Of a DNA stretch of 64,000 nucleotides, positions 16,611-24,257 are shown piece after piece; position 1 is the stretch's first letter; every line of letters starts with the position of its first letter. Under the pieces are notes generated by a model. The model had not been told where the DNA came from and did not search any database. It saw only the letters and a list, made by a program, of their open reading frames with translations. Position numbers and translations under genes: made by a program. The DNA comes from UBA5603 sp964501315 (GTDB lineage: Bacteria; Bacillota_I; Bacilli_A; Izemoplasmatales; Hujiaoplasmataceae), in assembly GCA_964501315.1 (NCBI GenBank), contig CAZCSO010000001.1, positions 114,268-178,267 on the forward strand. Direction: 5' to 3'.

Positions 16611-19146
16611 TTTTGAATTAATCAATGTAACAAAAACATTCTTAACACCCAAAAAAGAAACAGTAGAAGCAATTAATGATGTTTCATTATCGTTACCGAA
16701 TAATGGGATAATTTTTGTTGTAGGAAAGAGCGGGGCAGGAAAATCAACGCTTTTAAATATATTGGGTGGTTTGGATAAACCAACTAGTGGATCTATTCTG
16801 TATGAAGAACAAGATTTACACGCTTTTGATAATAATAAAAGAAGTATCTACTTGAAGCATGAAATAGGGTTTATCTTTCAAGAGTATTATCTTCTTGAAG
16901 ACATGAACGTCTTCGATAATTTATCTTTAGCTATTGCCAATCTGACAAAGGACAAATTAGCAATCAATAATAAAATTGATAAAGCGCTCAGTGATGTTGG
17001 TCTTTCTAGATTTAAATACCGAAAAATATCGGAACTCTCTGGTGGAGAAAAACAAAGAGTTGCGATTGCAAGAGCAATCATTAAAAACGTCAAGGTTATC
17101 TTGTGTGATGAACCTACTGGTAATCTTGATAAAGAAAATTCCAAGATGGTATTTGAACTATTAAAACAACTTTCTTTCGATAAGTTAATCATGGTTTCAT
17201 CCCATGAAGAAGATTTGGCTAAAGACTATGCCAATCGGATTATTAGGATGGATAATGGGAAAATTGTTGAGGAGACATTATTAAACGAGATTACGATTGT
17301 GACTAATTCGAGTTCGATTCCATTTCAGTCAAATAATAATTCTATGACATATTTTCCATCTTTTAATAAGCTTTCACTGAAATTGATTATTAGTAATATA
17401 AAAAACAGTCTAGTGTCTTTGATTTTAGCTACAGTTGTTTTATGTTTTTCGTTCGTTACTCTAACAACTTTTATTGCAATATCAAACTACAATTCTTATG
17501 ACACGTTTATTGATACTCTTGAATACAATCAGCAGTACATTGTTAAAGTAACAAGTTATCTAGATCATTCTGTTTTCATTGGTGATGAACTTTATCTTTA
17601 TGGAGTATCACCCACCTATGAACGGGTGAATGAAGAAGATATATTTCAGGTAGAAGAACTCACAAAACAATTACTTCCTACCTACAATTCGTATTTTTTC
17701 TTAAAGCATTTTCAAGATTTCATTGATTATACATTTGAGGCCAATGAGTTTGGATCTTACCCTAGTGATGTTTATCATAAAACCTATTTTACCGATATGA
17801 TTATTGTGGATGATTTTAGTCTGTTTAATCAACCATTACGATACGGAGATTTACCTGTCGAAGATAACGAAGTGTTAATATACGATTTTATGGCAATGCA
17901 ACTGATTAATACTGGATCACTGACGAATGTTGATTCAATGGAAAAGTTGGTTGGATATAAATTAACGGATATGGACACTGGGTTAGAGATGATAATTTCC
18001 GGTATTTTAATCAGTCAATACGAAAAGTATTCCTATACTTCCTTAGGAAAACCCAATCAATATCCCTTTGAATCTATATATTTATCTGAGTTACAATCAA
18101 TTTTTGCACTGCCCGCTTTTAAAGATGGTATTATGAATGAAGATGAGTATATTTCATTCAATAGTTTATCAATTTATAACTCAACCGAATCAGAAGTAAG
18201 TGATGATTTCTATATGCGCAAAATGATTTTGATGAATGATTTAAGTTCGTTGAACTTTATCAAATCACCAGAATCCATGTCGGATGAGGGTGTTCTTTTA
18301 TCTAATTTACAAATAGCAGAGATGTTAAATATCGATGTGTTAGATATTACATCACAATTTATATTAGATAATTATCTTGAAGTAAGGTTGAATAACCCAT
18401 TAATGGACCAAAGCGCTCAACAATCGTGGATTTCAACACGTGTATTACCAGTTCTTGGGGTATATGAATCTGATGAAATGAATCACGACTATATCTATGG
18501 ATATTATCCAAATGGATTATCTGGCTCAACCGTCCAAAATGGAACATTTAGGAATGTATTCCTTTCACTAGACAAAGACTGGGATACGAACAAAGAGGCA
18601 CTTAAATCGTTTGAATATCCTGAAATTAAGGAAATGTCTTTTTATCTTGATAATCCTACGTATGAAAATGTAGGATATATGGAATATACACCTTATACTA
18701 GCTTGATTTTAGAAGCAGATCATTATATGGATGCGATAAAAAATTCTGGAACCACGATATTAATTGTTTTGATTGGTTTGTGTATTATGTCAATTTTTAA
18801 TTTTACTTATCGTGTCATACATAAGAATATGTTCAAGATTGGTGTTTTTAAGTCAATGGGATATAACAATATTTGGATTTCATTTGTTTATGGGGTTGAG
18901 GTTATCATAATCATTTTATTGAGTACTGTATTATCGATTTTGCCTTCACTCTACTTAACAAAGATAATCAATCTTGATTTCGTCGAAATCATTGGATTTG
19001 ATCTAGTGTTTTTCTCGCTAAGTTTTAATGACTTTGCTATGTCGTTTTTGGGCATTTTATTCATTGGTGTTATTACACTACTCATACCCTTGTTATTAAT
19101 TATAAGAAATGCGCCAATTCGGATTATCAAAACTGGAAAAGAATAA
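16597..19146 (+). CDS. MacB-like ABC transporter, ATPase fused to FtsX-type permease
   Basis: This 849-residue protein has an N-terminal ABC ATPase (Walker A GKSGAGKST, signature LSGGEKQRVAIARA, Walker B VILCDEPTGNLD, within residues 1-225). A membrane span follows at about 270-290, then a large extracytoplasmic domain, and three spans at the C-terminus (FtsX/MacB permease). Such single-chain exporters handle peptides, lipoproteins or envelope stress rather than bulk import. The frame is open from 16546, but ATG 16597 gives the proper start MAETSFELINV. The stop lies 18 bases before att3. Confidence 0.9.
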   Translation: MAETSFELINVTKTFLTPKKETVEAINDVSLSLPNNGIIFVVGKSGAGKSTLLNILGGLDKPTSGSILYEEQDLHAFDNNKRSIYLKHEIGFIFQEYYLLEDMNVFDNLSLAIANLTKDKLAINNKIDKALSDVGLSRFKYRKISELSGGEKQRVAIARAIIKNVKVILCDEPTGNLDKENSKMVFELLKQLSFDKLIMVSSHEEDLAKDYANRIIRMDNGKIVEETLLNEITIVTNSSSIPFQSNNNSMTYFPSFNKLSLKLIISNIKNSLVSLILATVVLCFSFVTLTTFIAISNYNSYDTFIDTLEYNQQYIVKVTSYLDHSVFIGDELYLYGVSPTYERVNEEDIFQVEELTKQLLPTYNSYFFLKHFQDFIDYTFEANEFGSYPSDVYHKTYFTDMIIVDDFSLFNQPLRYGDLPVEDNEVLIYDFMAMQLINTGSLTNVDSMEKLVGYKLTDMDTGLEMIISGILISQYEKYSYTSLGKPNQYPFESIYLSELQSIFALPAFKDGIMNEDEYISFNSLSIYNSTESEVSDDFYMRKMILMNDLSSLNFIKSPESMSDEGVLLSNLQIAEMLNIDVLDITSQFILDNYLEVRLNNPLMDQSAQQSWISTRVLPVLGVYESDEMNHDYIYGYYPNGLSGSTVQNGTFRNVFLSLDKDWDTNKEALKSFEYPEIKEMSFYLDNPTYENVGYMEYTPYTSLILEADHYMDAIKNSGTTILIVLIGLCIMSIFNFTYRVIHKNMFKIGVFKSMGYNNIWISFVYGVEVIIIILLSTVLSILPSLYLTKIINLDFVEIIGFDLVFFSLSFNDFAMSFLGILFIGVITLLIPLLLIIRNAPIRIIKTGKE

Positions 19147-19155
19147 TATTGACCC

Positions 19156-19248
19156 GAAGGAAACGACTGAAAATCCATGTGTCGCCGGTTCAATCCCGGC
19201 CTGAGCCACCATATGGTACGTAATCTAGCCCTTTCGAGGGCTTTTTTT
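19156..19248 (+). repeat. att3: tRNA-Phe 3' copy plus terminator
   Basis: From GACTGAAAA (19165) through CCA the copy is identical to tRNA-Phe. The bases after CCA differ (ATATGGTACGTAATC), and the hairpin is AGCCCTTTCGAGGGCT, with compensatory changes. It is preceded by GAAGGAAAC, related to the GCATGAAAC arm of att1 and att4. It directly follows the ABC transporter gene and should terminate it. Confidence 0.95.
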
Positions 19249-19282
19249 GTTGTCAAAAAACGCTATTTAGAGAATGGCTACA

Positions 19283-19296
19283 CGATACATGGACAA
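19283..19296 (+). repeat. Conserved post-att box, copy 2
   Basis: CGATACATGGACAA, 35 bases after the att3 terminator; matches 11130-11143 and 20894-20907. The preceding TTTAGAGAAT also matches the tRNA-Phe flank. Confidence 0.6.
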
Positions 19297-19533
19297 ATAA
19301 CTTATTAATGTAATTAGCATATAGATAATTTACATTCTTTTCTCATATGATATGCTAATGATAGTATAATCAATAATTGAATAAGTGGCTTTTTTTCAGT
19401 GGATAACCCTTGTTATCATATGTATATATGGCCACTCATCAAAAAAACTTTATCCACTCTCGTATTGACAAAAACGTTAATTCCGTCTAAAATAGAATTG
19501 AAATCCAAAGTAGACGAAATGAGGAGAATGATT

Positions 19534-20751
19534 ATGTACATAAAAAGACATATAGAATCTGAAATTATTAGAATTAAAGATATGTTTAAAGTTCTTTTAG
19601 TTACAGGGCCAAGACAAGTGGGAAAAACCACTACACTTAAACATCTGTTCAGTTCAAAATATCATTATATCACTTTGGATGATATCAGTGCATTAGAACT
19701 TGCAAATAATGATCCAAAACTATTTTTTTACAATTATCCCTTACCCCTTATTATCGATGAAGTTCAATTATGTCCTAGTTTATTTAAAGAGATAAAAAGA
19801 ATTGTTGATGAAAATGACGACTATGGTCAAATTATTTTGACTGGTTCTCAAACCTTTCATTTAATGCAAAATGTCACTGAGACACTAGCTGGTAGAATAG
19901 GTATCATAGAGTTTTCTGGACTGTCTTATCGAGAAATAATAGGAGATGATTTCTCTAAACCATTTATCCCAAATGATGATTTTCTTAATACCTTTCGTTT
20001 ATCAGAAAAAGAATTTAAGCTATGGGAAGTTATACATCGGGGAAGTATGCCGGAATTATACAAGAAAAGCGATACAGATTGGCGTTTATATTATGCTTCA
20101 TATGTTAGAACCTATATTGAAAGGGATGTTAGAAGTTTACTAAATGTAAAGAACCTTAATGCTTTTTCTAAATTTATGATTAGTCTTGCTGCAAGGAGTG
20201 GTCAACTTGTAAATTATTCTAATATATCCAACGAGATTGGCGTAGACGTAAAGACAATTCAGAGTTGGACTAAGGTATTAGAGGCATCTGGAATTATAAT
20301 CATTGTATCGCCTTTTTCAAATAATGCGTTGAACCGAATTGTGCAAACACCAATGATTTATTTCTTGGATACAGGTTTAGTAAGTTATTTATTGAAATGG
20401 TATACGAAAGAAACATTACAAGATGGAGCAATGAGTGGACAAATTCTCGCAACTTATGTTGTATCTGAAATTGTTAAATCGTTTAAAAATAACGGATTTA
20501 TTGAAACGCCTATATCATTTTATCGAGATAAGGATATGAATGAAATTGATTTGATAATTACTCATGATGGAGCTTTATATCCAATCGAAATAAAAAAGTC
20601 AATGAACCCTAATATAGCGATGGCAAAACACTTTAAAATTCTATTTAAATCAATAGGATATACCGTCAAAAATGAAATGATTCTATGTCTAGTTAAAGAC
20701 AAATTATATTTAAGAGATAATTTATTAGCATATCCAATTGAAAAAATATAA
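19534..20751 (+). CDS. AAA_14/DUF4143-type ATPase (cassette 4)
   Basis: This 405-residue ATPase has Walker A GPRQVGKTT, Walker B LIIDEVQLCP and ILTGSQTF in the AAA_14 domain, then a winged-helix-like middle (NISNEIGVDVKTIQSWTKVL). A DUF4143 tail carries EIDLIITHDGALYPIEIKKS, the D...E-x-K pattern of the PD-(D/E)XK fold. The frame is open from 19399, but ATG 19534 follows GAGGAG by seven bases. A TATAAT lies at 19365-19370. It differs clearly from the cassette 2 ATPase, so the two were gained separately. The stop lies 23 bases before the att4 repeat. Confidence 0.9.
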   Translation: MYIKRHIESEIIRIKDMFKVLLVTGPRQVGKTTTLKHLFSSKYHYITLDDISALELANNDPKLFFYNYPLPLIIDEVQLCPSLFKEIKRIVDENDDYGQIILTGSQTFHLMQNVTETLAGRIGIIEFSGLSYREIIGDDFSKPFIPNDDFLNTFRLSEKEFKLWEVIHRGSMPELYKKSDTDWRLYYASYVRTYIERDVRSLLNVKNLNAFSKFMISLAARSGQLVNYSNISNEIGVDVKTIQSWTKVLEASGIIIIVSPFSNNALNRIVQTPMIYFLDTGLVSYLLKWYTKETLQDGAMSGQILATYVVSEIVKSFKNNGFIETPISFYRDKDMNEIDLIITHDGALYPIEIKKSMNPNIAMAKHFKILFKSIGYTVKNEMILCLVKDKLYLRDNLLAYPIEKI

Positions 20752-20764
20752 GTCGCATGTCTTG

Positions 20765-20858
20765 TGCATGAAACGACTGAAAATCCATGTATCGCCGGCT
20801 CAGTCCTGGCCTGAGCCACAATACGGTACGAAATTTAGCCCTTTTAAGGTCTTTTTTT
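20765..20858 (+). repeat. att4: tRNA-Phe 3' copy plus terminator
   Basis: TGCATGAAACGACTG (20765-20779) is identical to att1; the tRNA part then has several substitutions (GGCTCAGTCCTGG, CACAAT for CACCAT). The hairpin is AGCCCTTTTAAGGTCT, with one mismatch. It is more diverged than att1-att3. Confidence 0.9.
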
Positions 20859-20893
20859 GATACAATTTTAAGTAATACATAAAAATCCACTTT

Positions 20894-20907
20894 CGATACA
20901 TTGACAA
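20894..20907 (+). repeat. Conserved post-att box, copy 3
   Basis: CGATACATTGACAA, 36 bases after the att4 terminator and followed by AATTAATAATAAAA as at the tRNA-Phe flank. Confidence 0.55.
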
Positions 20908-21074
20908 TAAAAATTAATAATAAAATTCTAGTAGCCAAATTTACTTGCAGATATATTTTTGATATAATGATTATATTGATTTACTTATGTGGCGGATCGC
21001 AAGTGTTGTTTGATTCTCTTTTTACCGAAAAAAAAGATAAAAATTTAGCTATTTTTCAAAAGGGGATGTTTTGA

Positions 21075-21623
21075 ATGTTGAAAAAGGTCATTTTGCTTAA
21101 CGTTATTTTACTAGCATCATTTTTTCTGTCTGGTTGCGATAAGTCACTGTCGACCTCGACGACCGTTTTGGAGACCACGGTAGATCCTCATCAAAACATT
21201 GATGTATTGATGGGCTATCTAATCGACAATGATTTTGAATGCACCGACCATGCCTGTTTGATCATCAGTGGGACCGATGGGGGAGGTATTCGTGTTAACA
21301 TCAATTTCGAGTTAATGCTTATGACTGTTGAAATTTTCTCTCTTGGTACAACAGGCTTAGACGAAGAAATATATATACCAATGATGAGCTACAAACTAAA
21401 TTATAAGTCACAGGATCTTTATATCTACAAGTATAATAACGGCACACTAGATTACAGCACCGAACTCTGTGCCTGCAATCTTGAAACCGATACATGGTTG
21501 CTTCGAGAAGGAGAATGCCTCGAGCATCCGGTATCTGATTACAAGAATCAAGTGTACACAAATATACTTAAAGGATATCTGATGGAACTTGGCATGACAT
21601 ACGAAGACATTATTATCAATTAA
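21075..21623 (+). CDS. Lipoprotein of unknown function (cassette 5)
   Basis: This 182-residue protein has a signal peptide and lipobox (FFLSGC, cysteine at about residue 21) followed by a Ser/Thr-rich linker (LSTSTTVLETT) like other lipoproteins in this genome. The mature part contains several cysteines (CTDHAC, CAC, ECLEH) but no motif I recognise. AGGGGATG upstream supports the ATG, and a TATAAT lies at 20963-20968. It is more GC-rich than the cassettes before it, so it may come from a close relative. Confidence 0.75.
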   Translation: MLKKVILLNVILLASFFLSGCDKSLSTSTTVLETTVDPHQNIDVLMGYLIDNDFECTDHACLIISGTDGGGIRVNINFELMLMTVEIFSLGTTGLDEEIYIPMMSYKLNYKSQDLYIYKYNNGTLDYSTELCACNLETDTWLLREGECLEHPVSDYKNQVYTNILKGYLMELGMTYEDIIIN

Positions 21624-21747
21624 CCAATCATTTGTATTTTTTCTGGATGTAAAAACGCTAATTAGTATGTTTAAGATTGTAATTAGTCAAGAAATTTTTT
21701 GTCAATGACTGATAATCCAATTATTATGGTAATAAGAGGGAGATCGT

Positions 21748-22005
21748 ATGGAAGATATTACAGGATTCTTATTGATAGAAATACTTGAAAAAATACTAGG
21801 CAAGAAGACTCCTAAATGGATTGCAATCTTTGTGTTCACCTTATTGTTGGGCTTTATTATTACGGTCTTAATCGGGGCAGGATTTTCTTCGCTTTCGGCG
21901 ACAGGACTTTCTGGCGCAGTTTTTTGTTGGGTGATAAGTTTTTTAGTTTTTATTTTATGGCTTTATACGATCTATCGAATTATTATACTTCCCAAAGAAC
22001 AATAA
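21748..22005 (+). CDS. Small two-span membrane protein (cassette 5)
   Basis: This 85-residue protein starts after GAGGGAGATC. Residues 23-45 and 50-78 are hydrophobic with Gly/Ser-rich contacts, and a short charged tail follows. No family is recognised. It lies between a lipoprotein and a zinc-ribbon protein in the same cassette. Confidence 0.65.
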   Translation: MEDITGFLLIEILEKILGKKTPKWIAIFVFTLLLGFIITVLIGAGFSSLSATGLSGAVFCWVISFLVFILWLYTIYRIIILPKEQ

Positions 22006-22101
22006 TAACCTCAATAGTTTTCCGTGTATTGATACTTTTATGATTATCTAGATAGTTGAAAATCATTTGTTTTTTTAAACAGAAATAACTAGGAGGAAGA
22101 C

Positions 22102-22311
22102 ATGGAGTGCCCATATTGTAAACAATCAATGAAAATAGGCTCAATCCATTGTCATAATGGATGGTTTCCTATGGTGTGGAGATCTCAAGAGGATGATTCA
22201 AATAGAAAAATTCAACCATGGTATAAGAATTTTACCGTAAATAAACTTGAGGATGTCTATTATTGCCCAGAATGCGATATCATTATCAAAAAAGTAACAA
22301 CTGAAAAATAA
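22102..22311 (+). CDS. Small zinc-ribbon protein (cassette 5)
   Basis: This 69-residue protein starts MECPYCKQSMK and ends with YYCPECDI, giving two CPxC pairs that should bind one zinc ion. Between them lies a Trp-rich segment (GWFPMVW). It resembles short nucleic-acid-binding or DUF6487-like zinc-ribbon proteins; the function is unknown. A strong GGAGGA supports the start. The stop lies about 20 bases before the decayed att5. Confidence 0.75.
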   Translation: MECPYCKQSMKIGSIHCHNGWFPMVWRSQEDDSNRKIQPWYKNFTVNKLEDVYYCPECDIIIKKVTTEK

Positions 22312-22321
22312 AGATGCATTA

Positions 22322-22411
22322 GCGTATGAGACAACTGATATTCATTATATCAGGGTCGATTACAGCCCAATCCCAATAAACTACGAAATCAAGCCCTTGA
22401 ATGGGCTTTTT
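22322..22411 (+). repeat. att5: decayed tRNA-Phe 3' copy plus terminator
   Basis: GCGTATGAGACAACTGATATTCAT aligns with GCATGAAACGACTGAAAATCCAT. The CCAATAAACTACGAAATC stretch before the hairpin keeps the tRNA-Phe flank (CCATAAACTACGAGAAAT), and AGCCCTTGAATGGGCT plus T-run keeps the terminator. The T-arm is scrambled. Confidence 0.65.
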
Positions 22412-22562
22412 AAAAATTGAATATTTGTAGATATATCAGTATATATTATGAAACAGGGGGTAATAACTTTTGTTTTTCTAGCGTCATAGTTGTTGTAGTG
22501 GTATACTTTAGATAAGTTAAATCATATCATGACGAATATTTGTTAGTAGAGGAGCGCCTATA

Positions 22563-23381
22563 ATGCCTAGTGACCAAGTTAAGCATTTAATTAAGTTAGG
22601 TCGTGAATTCTTAAAATCGAATGATTTTGGAATTGATGAATTATCTGATCAACAATTGAAGTTACCGCAACCGCCACTCGTTAAAGAAAAGATGACGGAT
22701 AAGCAGATCGTTCTACCCATTAACTTTGATGAATTAACAATGGATCAAAGTGTATTAAATGTTATTAACAAACGCATAAGTCATCGTGTTTATACTGAAA
22801 AGACGATAACATTACTCGAATTATCTTACTTGCTTTGGACAACGCAAGGTGTTAAAAGCATAAGAGGTAATCATTACGCCACGCTAAGGACCGTTCCTTG
22901 CGGTGGCGCTCGACATGAATTTGAGACGTATTTTATTGCGAAACATGTCGAAGGATTAGAAATTGGGGCTTACCACTACTTACCATTAACCCATGAAATT
23001 GAGTTCATCCAATCGATTGATGACTTAGATGAAACCATTTCAAAATCATTAGAAGATCAAAAATGGGCAACGAAAGCGAGTGTTATCTTCTATTGGAGCG
23101 TTATTCCCTATCGTTCAGAGTGGCGATATTCTTATTTCGCTCACCGCATTATATTGGTGGATATCGGTCATGTATGTCAGAATCTCTATCTTGCATCAGA
23201 ATCGATTAACTTAGGTACATGTGCGATTGGTGCATTTAATAAAGAACGATGTGATACATTATTTAATCTCGATGGTGAAGAAGAATTTACCATTTTGGTA
23301 TCACCCGTGGGTAGCGTGTCGAAAGATAATGATGCATTAGAAAAGGATTTTTATGCATTTTTAAAGACCCAAGATGAATAA
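22563..23381 (+). CDS. SagB/ThcOx-type nitroreductase-fold oxidase
   Basis: This 272-residue protein belongs to the SagB/ThcOx branch of the FMN-binding nitroreductase superfamily. Visible features are SHRVYTEKTITLLELSYLLW, the phosphate-contacting segment TVPCGGARHEFETY, and the C-terminal NLGTCAIGAFN region. Relatives oxidise azolines in peptide natural products, but stand-alone members like this one have unknown substrates; no cyclodehydratase or precursor peptide is nearby. GAGGAG precedes the ATG. The next gene, 25 bases on, is a flavin-binding protein, so the pair may form a redox unit. Confidence 0.87.
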   Translation: MPSDQVKHLIKLGREFLKSNDFGIDELSDQQLKLPQPPLVKEKMTDKQIVLPINFDELTMDQSVLNVINKRISHRVYTEKTITLLELSYLLWTTQGVKSIRGNHYATLRTVPCGGARHEFETYFIAKHVEGLEIGAYHYLPLTHEIEFIQSIDDLDETISKSLEDQKWATKASVIFYWSVIPYRSEWRYSYFAHRIILVDIGHVCQNLYLASESINLGTCAIGAFNKERCDTLFNLDGEEEFTILVSPVGSVSKDNDALEKDFYAFLKTQDE

Positions 23382-23405
23382 TTCATAACCGAAAGAGAAA
23401 GAATA

Positions 23406-23867
23406 ATGATGTTTAGAGAAATGCGTCGTATTGACAAACAATTATCCGTTTCAGATACTTTTGCCTTATTGGAACGTGGGCAAGAAGGAATTCTTGGGAC
23501 CATCAGCGAGAATGGTTATCCTTATACCGTTGTTTTGAACTATGTATTTTTTAATAACAAAGTTTATTTTCATTGCGCAAAAGAAGGTCATAAACTAGAT
23601 AACATAGTGAATAACAATAAAGTATCCTTTACGGTTTATGATAATGTTGAAGTCATCGGTGAAGAATTAAATACGTTATATCAAAGTGTAACCTTATTTG
23701 GTAGAGCAAGAATCATCGATGCGTCGTATGAAATACTGATGGCTTTGATTAATAAATACGCATCGATTTCTTTGGATAAAGCGGATATCATGATTAAAAA
23801 AGAAATGGATATTACCACCATTGTTGAAATTGAGATTGATCACATTACTGGCAAAATGGGCAAATAG
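23406..23867 (+). CDS. Pyridoxamine 5'-phosphate oxidase-like flavin protein
   Basis: This 153-residue split-barrel protein belongs to the PNPOx-like family near NimA-type proteins: MRRIDKQLS, then GILGTISENGYPYTVVLNYVF and KVYFHCAKEGHKLDNI. NimA-like members bind FMN or haem and reduce nitro compounds. Two adjacent ATGs (23406, 23409) are possible after a GAAAGAGAAAG site. The short gap to the SagB-like gene suggests one transcript. It is not PdxH itself, which is longer and carries a different C-terminus. Confidence 0.85.
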   Translation: MMFREMRRIDKQLSVSDTFALLERGQEGILGTISENGYPYTVVLNYVFFNNKVYFHCAKEGHKLDNIVNNNKVSFTVYDNVEVIGEELNTLYQSVTLFGRARIIDASYEILMALINKYASISLDKADIMIKKEMDITTIVEIEIDHITGKMGK

Positions 23868-23916
23868 ATTACGTATTCAGAATCCAGTATAGTTTTTTTA
23901 TAACGAGGTAGAAACC

Positions 23917-24162
23917 ATGTATAAAACTGAAGTTATTAAGTATGTTATGGGTGTTAATAAACGATCCAAATTGATGGAAGCACTTATCAATAAAAACGAA
24001 CAAGAAGGATGGATTTTTGTTAACGCAGTTGGAACTTCTTGGTTTGGTATCATATTAACATTTAGATATCAACCCACTAACCGGGCCGTTAAAGAAGCAA
24101 AGTTTGACAGTGTTTTTTTCAATGCCAAGATTAATAATGTTGTTAAAAATTTGAAGAACTAA
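23917..24162 (+). CDS. DUF4177-like small protein
   Basis: This 81-residue protein begins MYKTEVIKYVMG and contains LINKNEQEGWIFVNAVGTSW, which fits the DUF4177 pattern (a short beta-rich domain around an EGWELV-like motif). The function is unknown. An ACGAGGT site lies ahead of the ATG. It is the last gene before the most decayed att copy. Confidence 0.65.
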   Translation: MYKTEVIKYVMGVNKRSKLMEALINKNEQEGWIFVNAVGTSWFGIILTFRYQPTNRAVKEAKFDSVFFNAKINNVVKNLKN

Positions 24163-24257
24163 TATCAATTCGTTTGAGTAACTGATTATCTAGTATTGCG
24201 CCCTATCCCTGAATTTCGTATTGAGAGGTCCTGTTTTTCATTTCTTCTGAATATTTA

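Noticed and set aside
12078..20858. The tRNA-Phe-like copies as real tRNA genes or pseudogenes made by gene duplication
   Set aside because: All copies lack the 5' half of the tRNA at the same point and continue through the external terminator, which fits integration footprints and not tRNA duplication.
18951..20938. Minus-strand frames ending in the att3 and att4 regions
   Set aside because: They overlap strong plus-strand genes and include translated tRNA-Phe repeat sequence.
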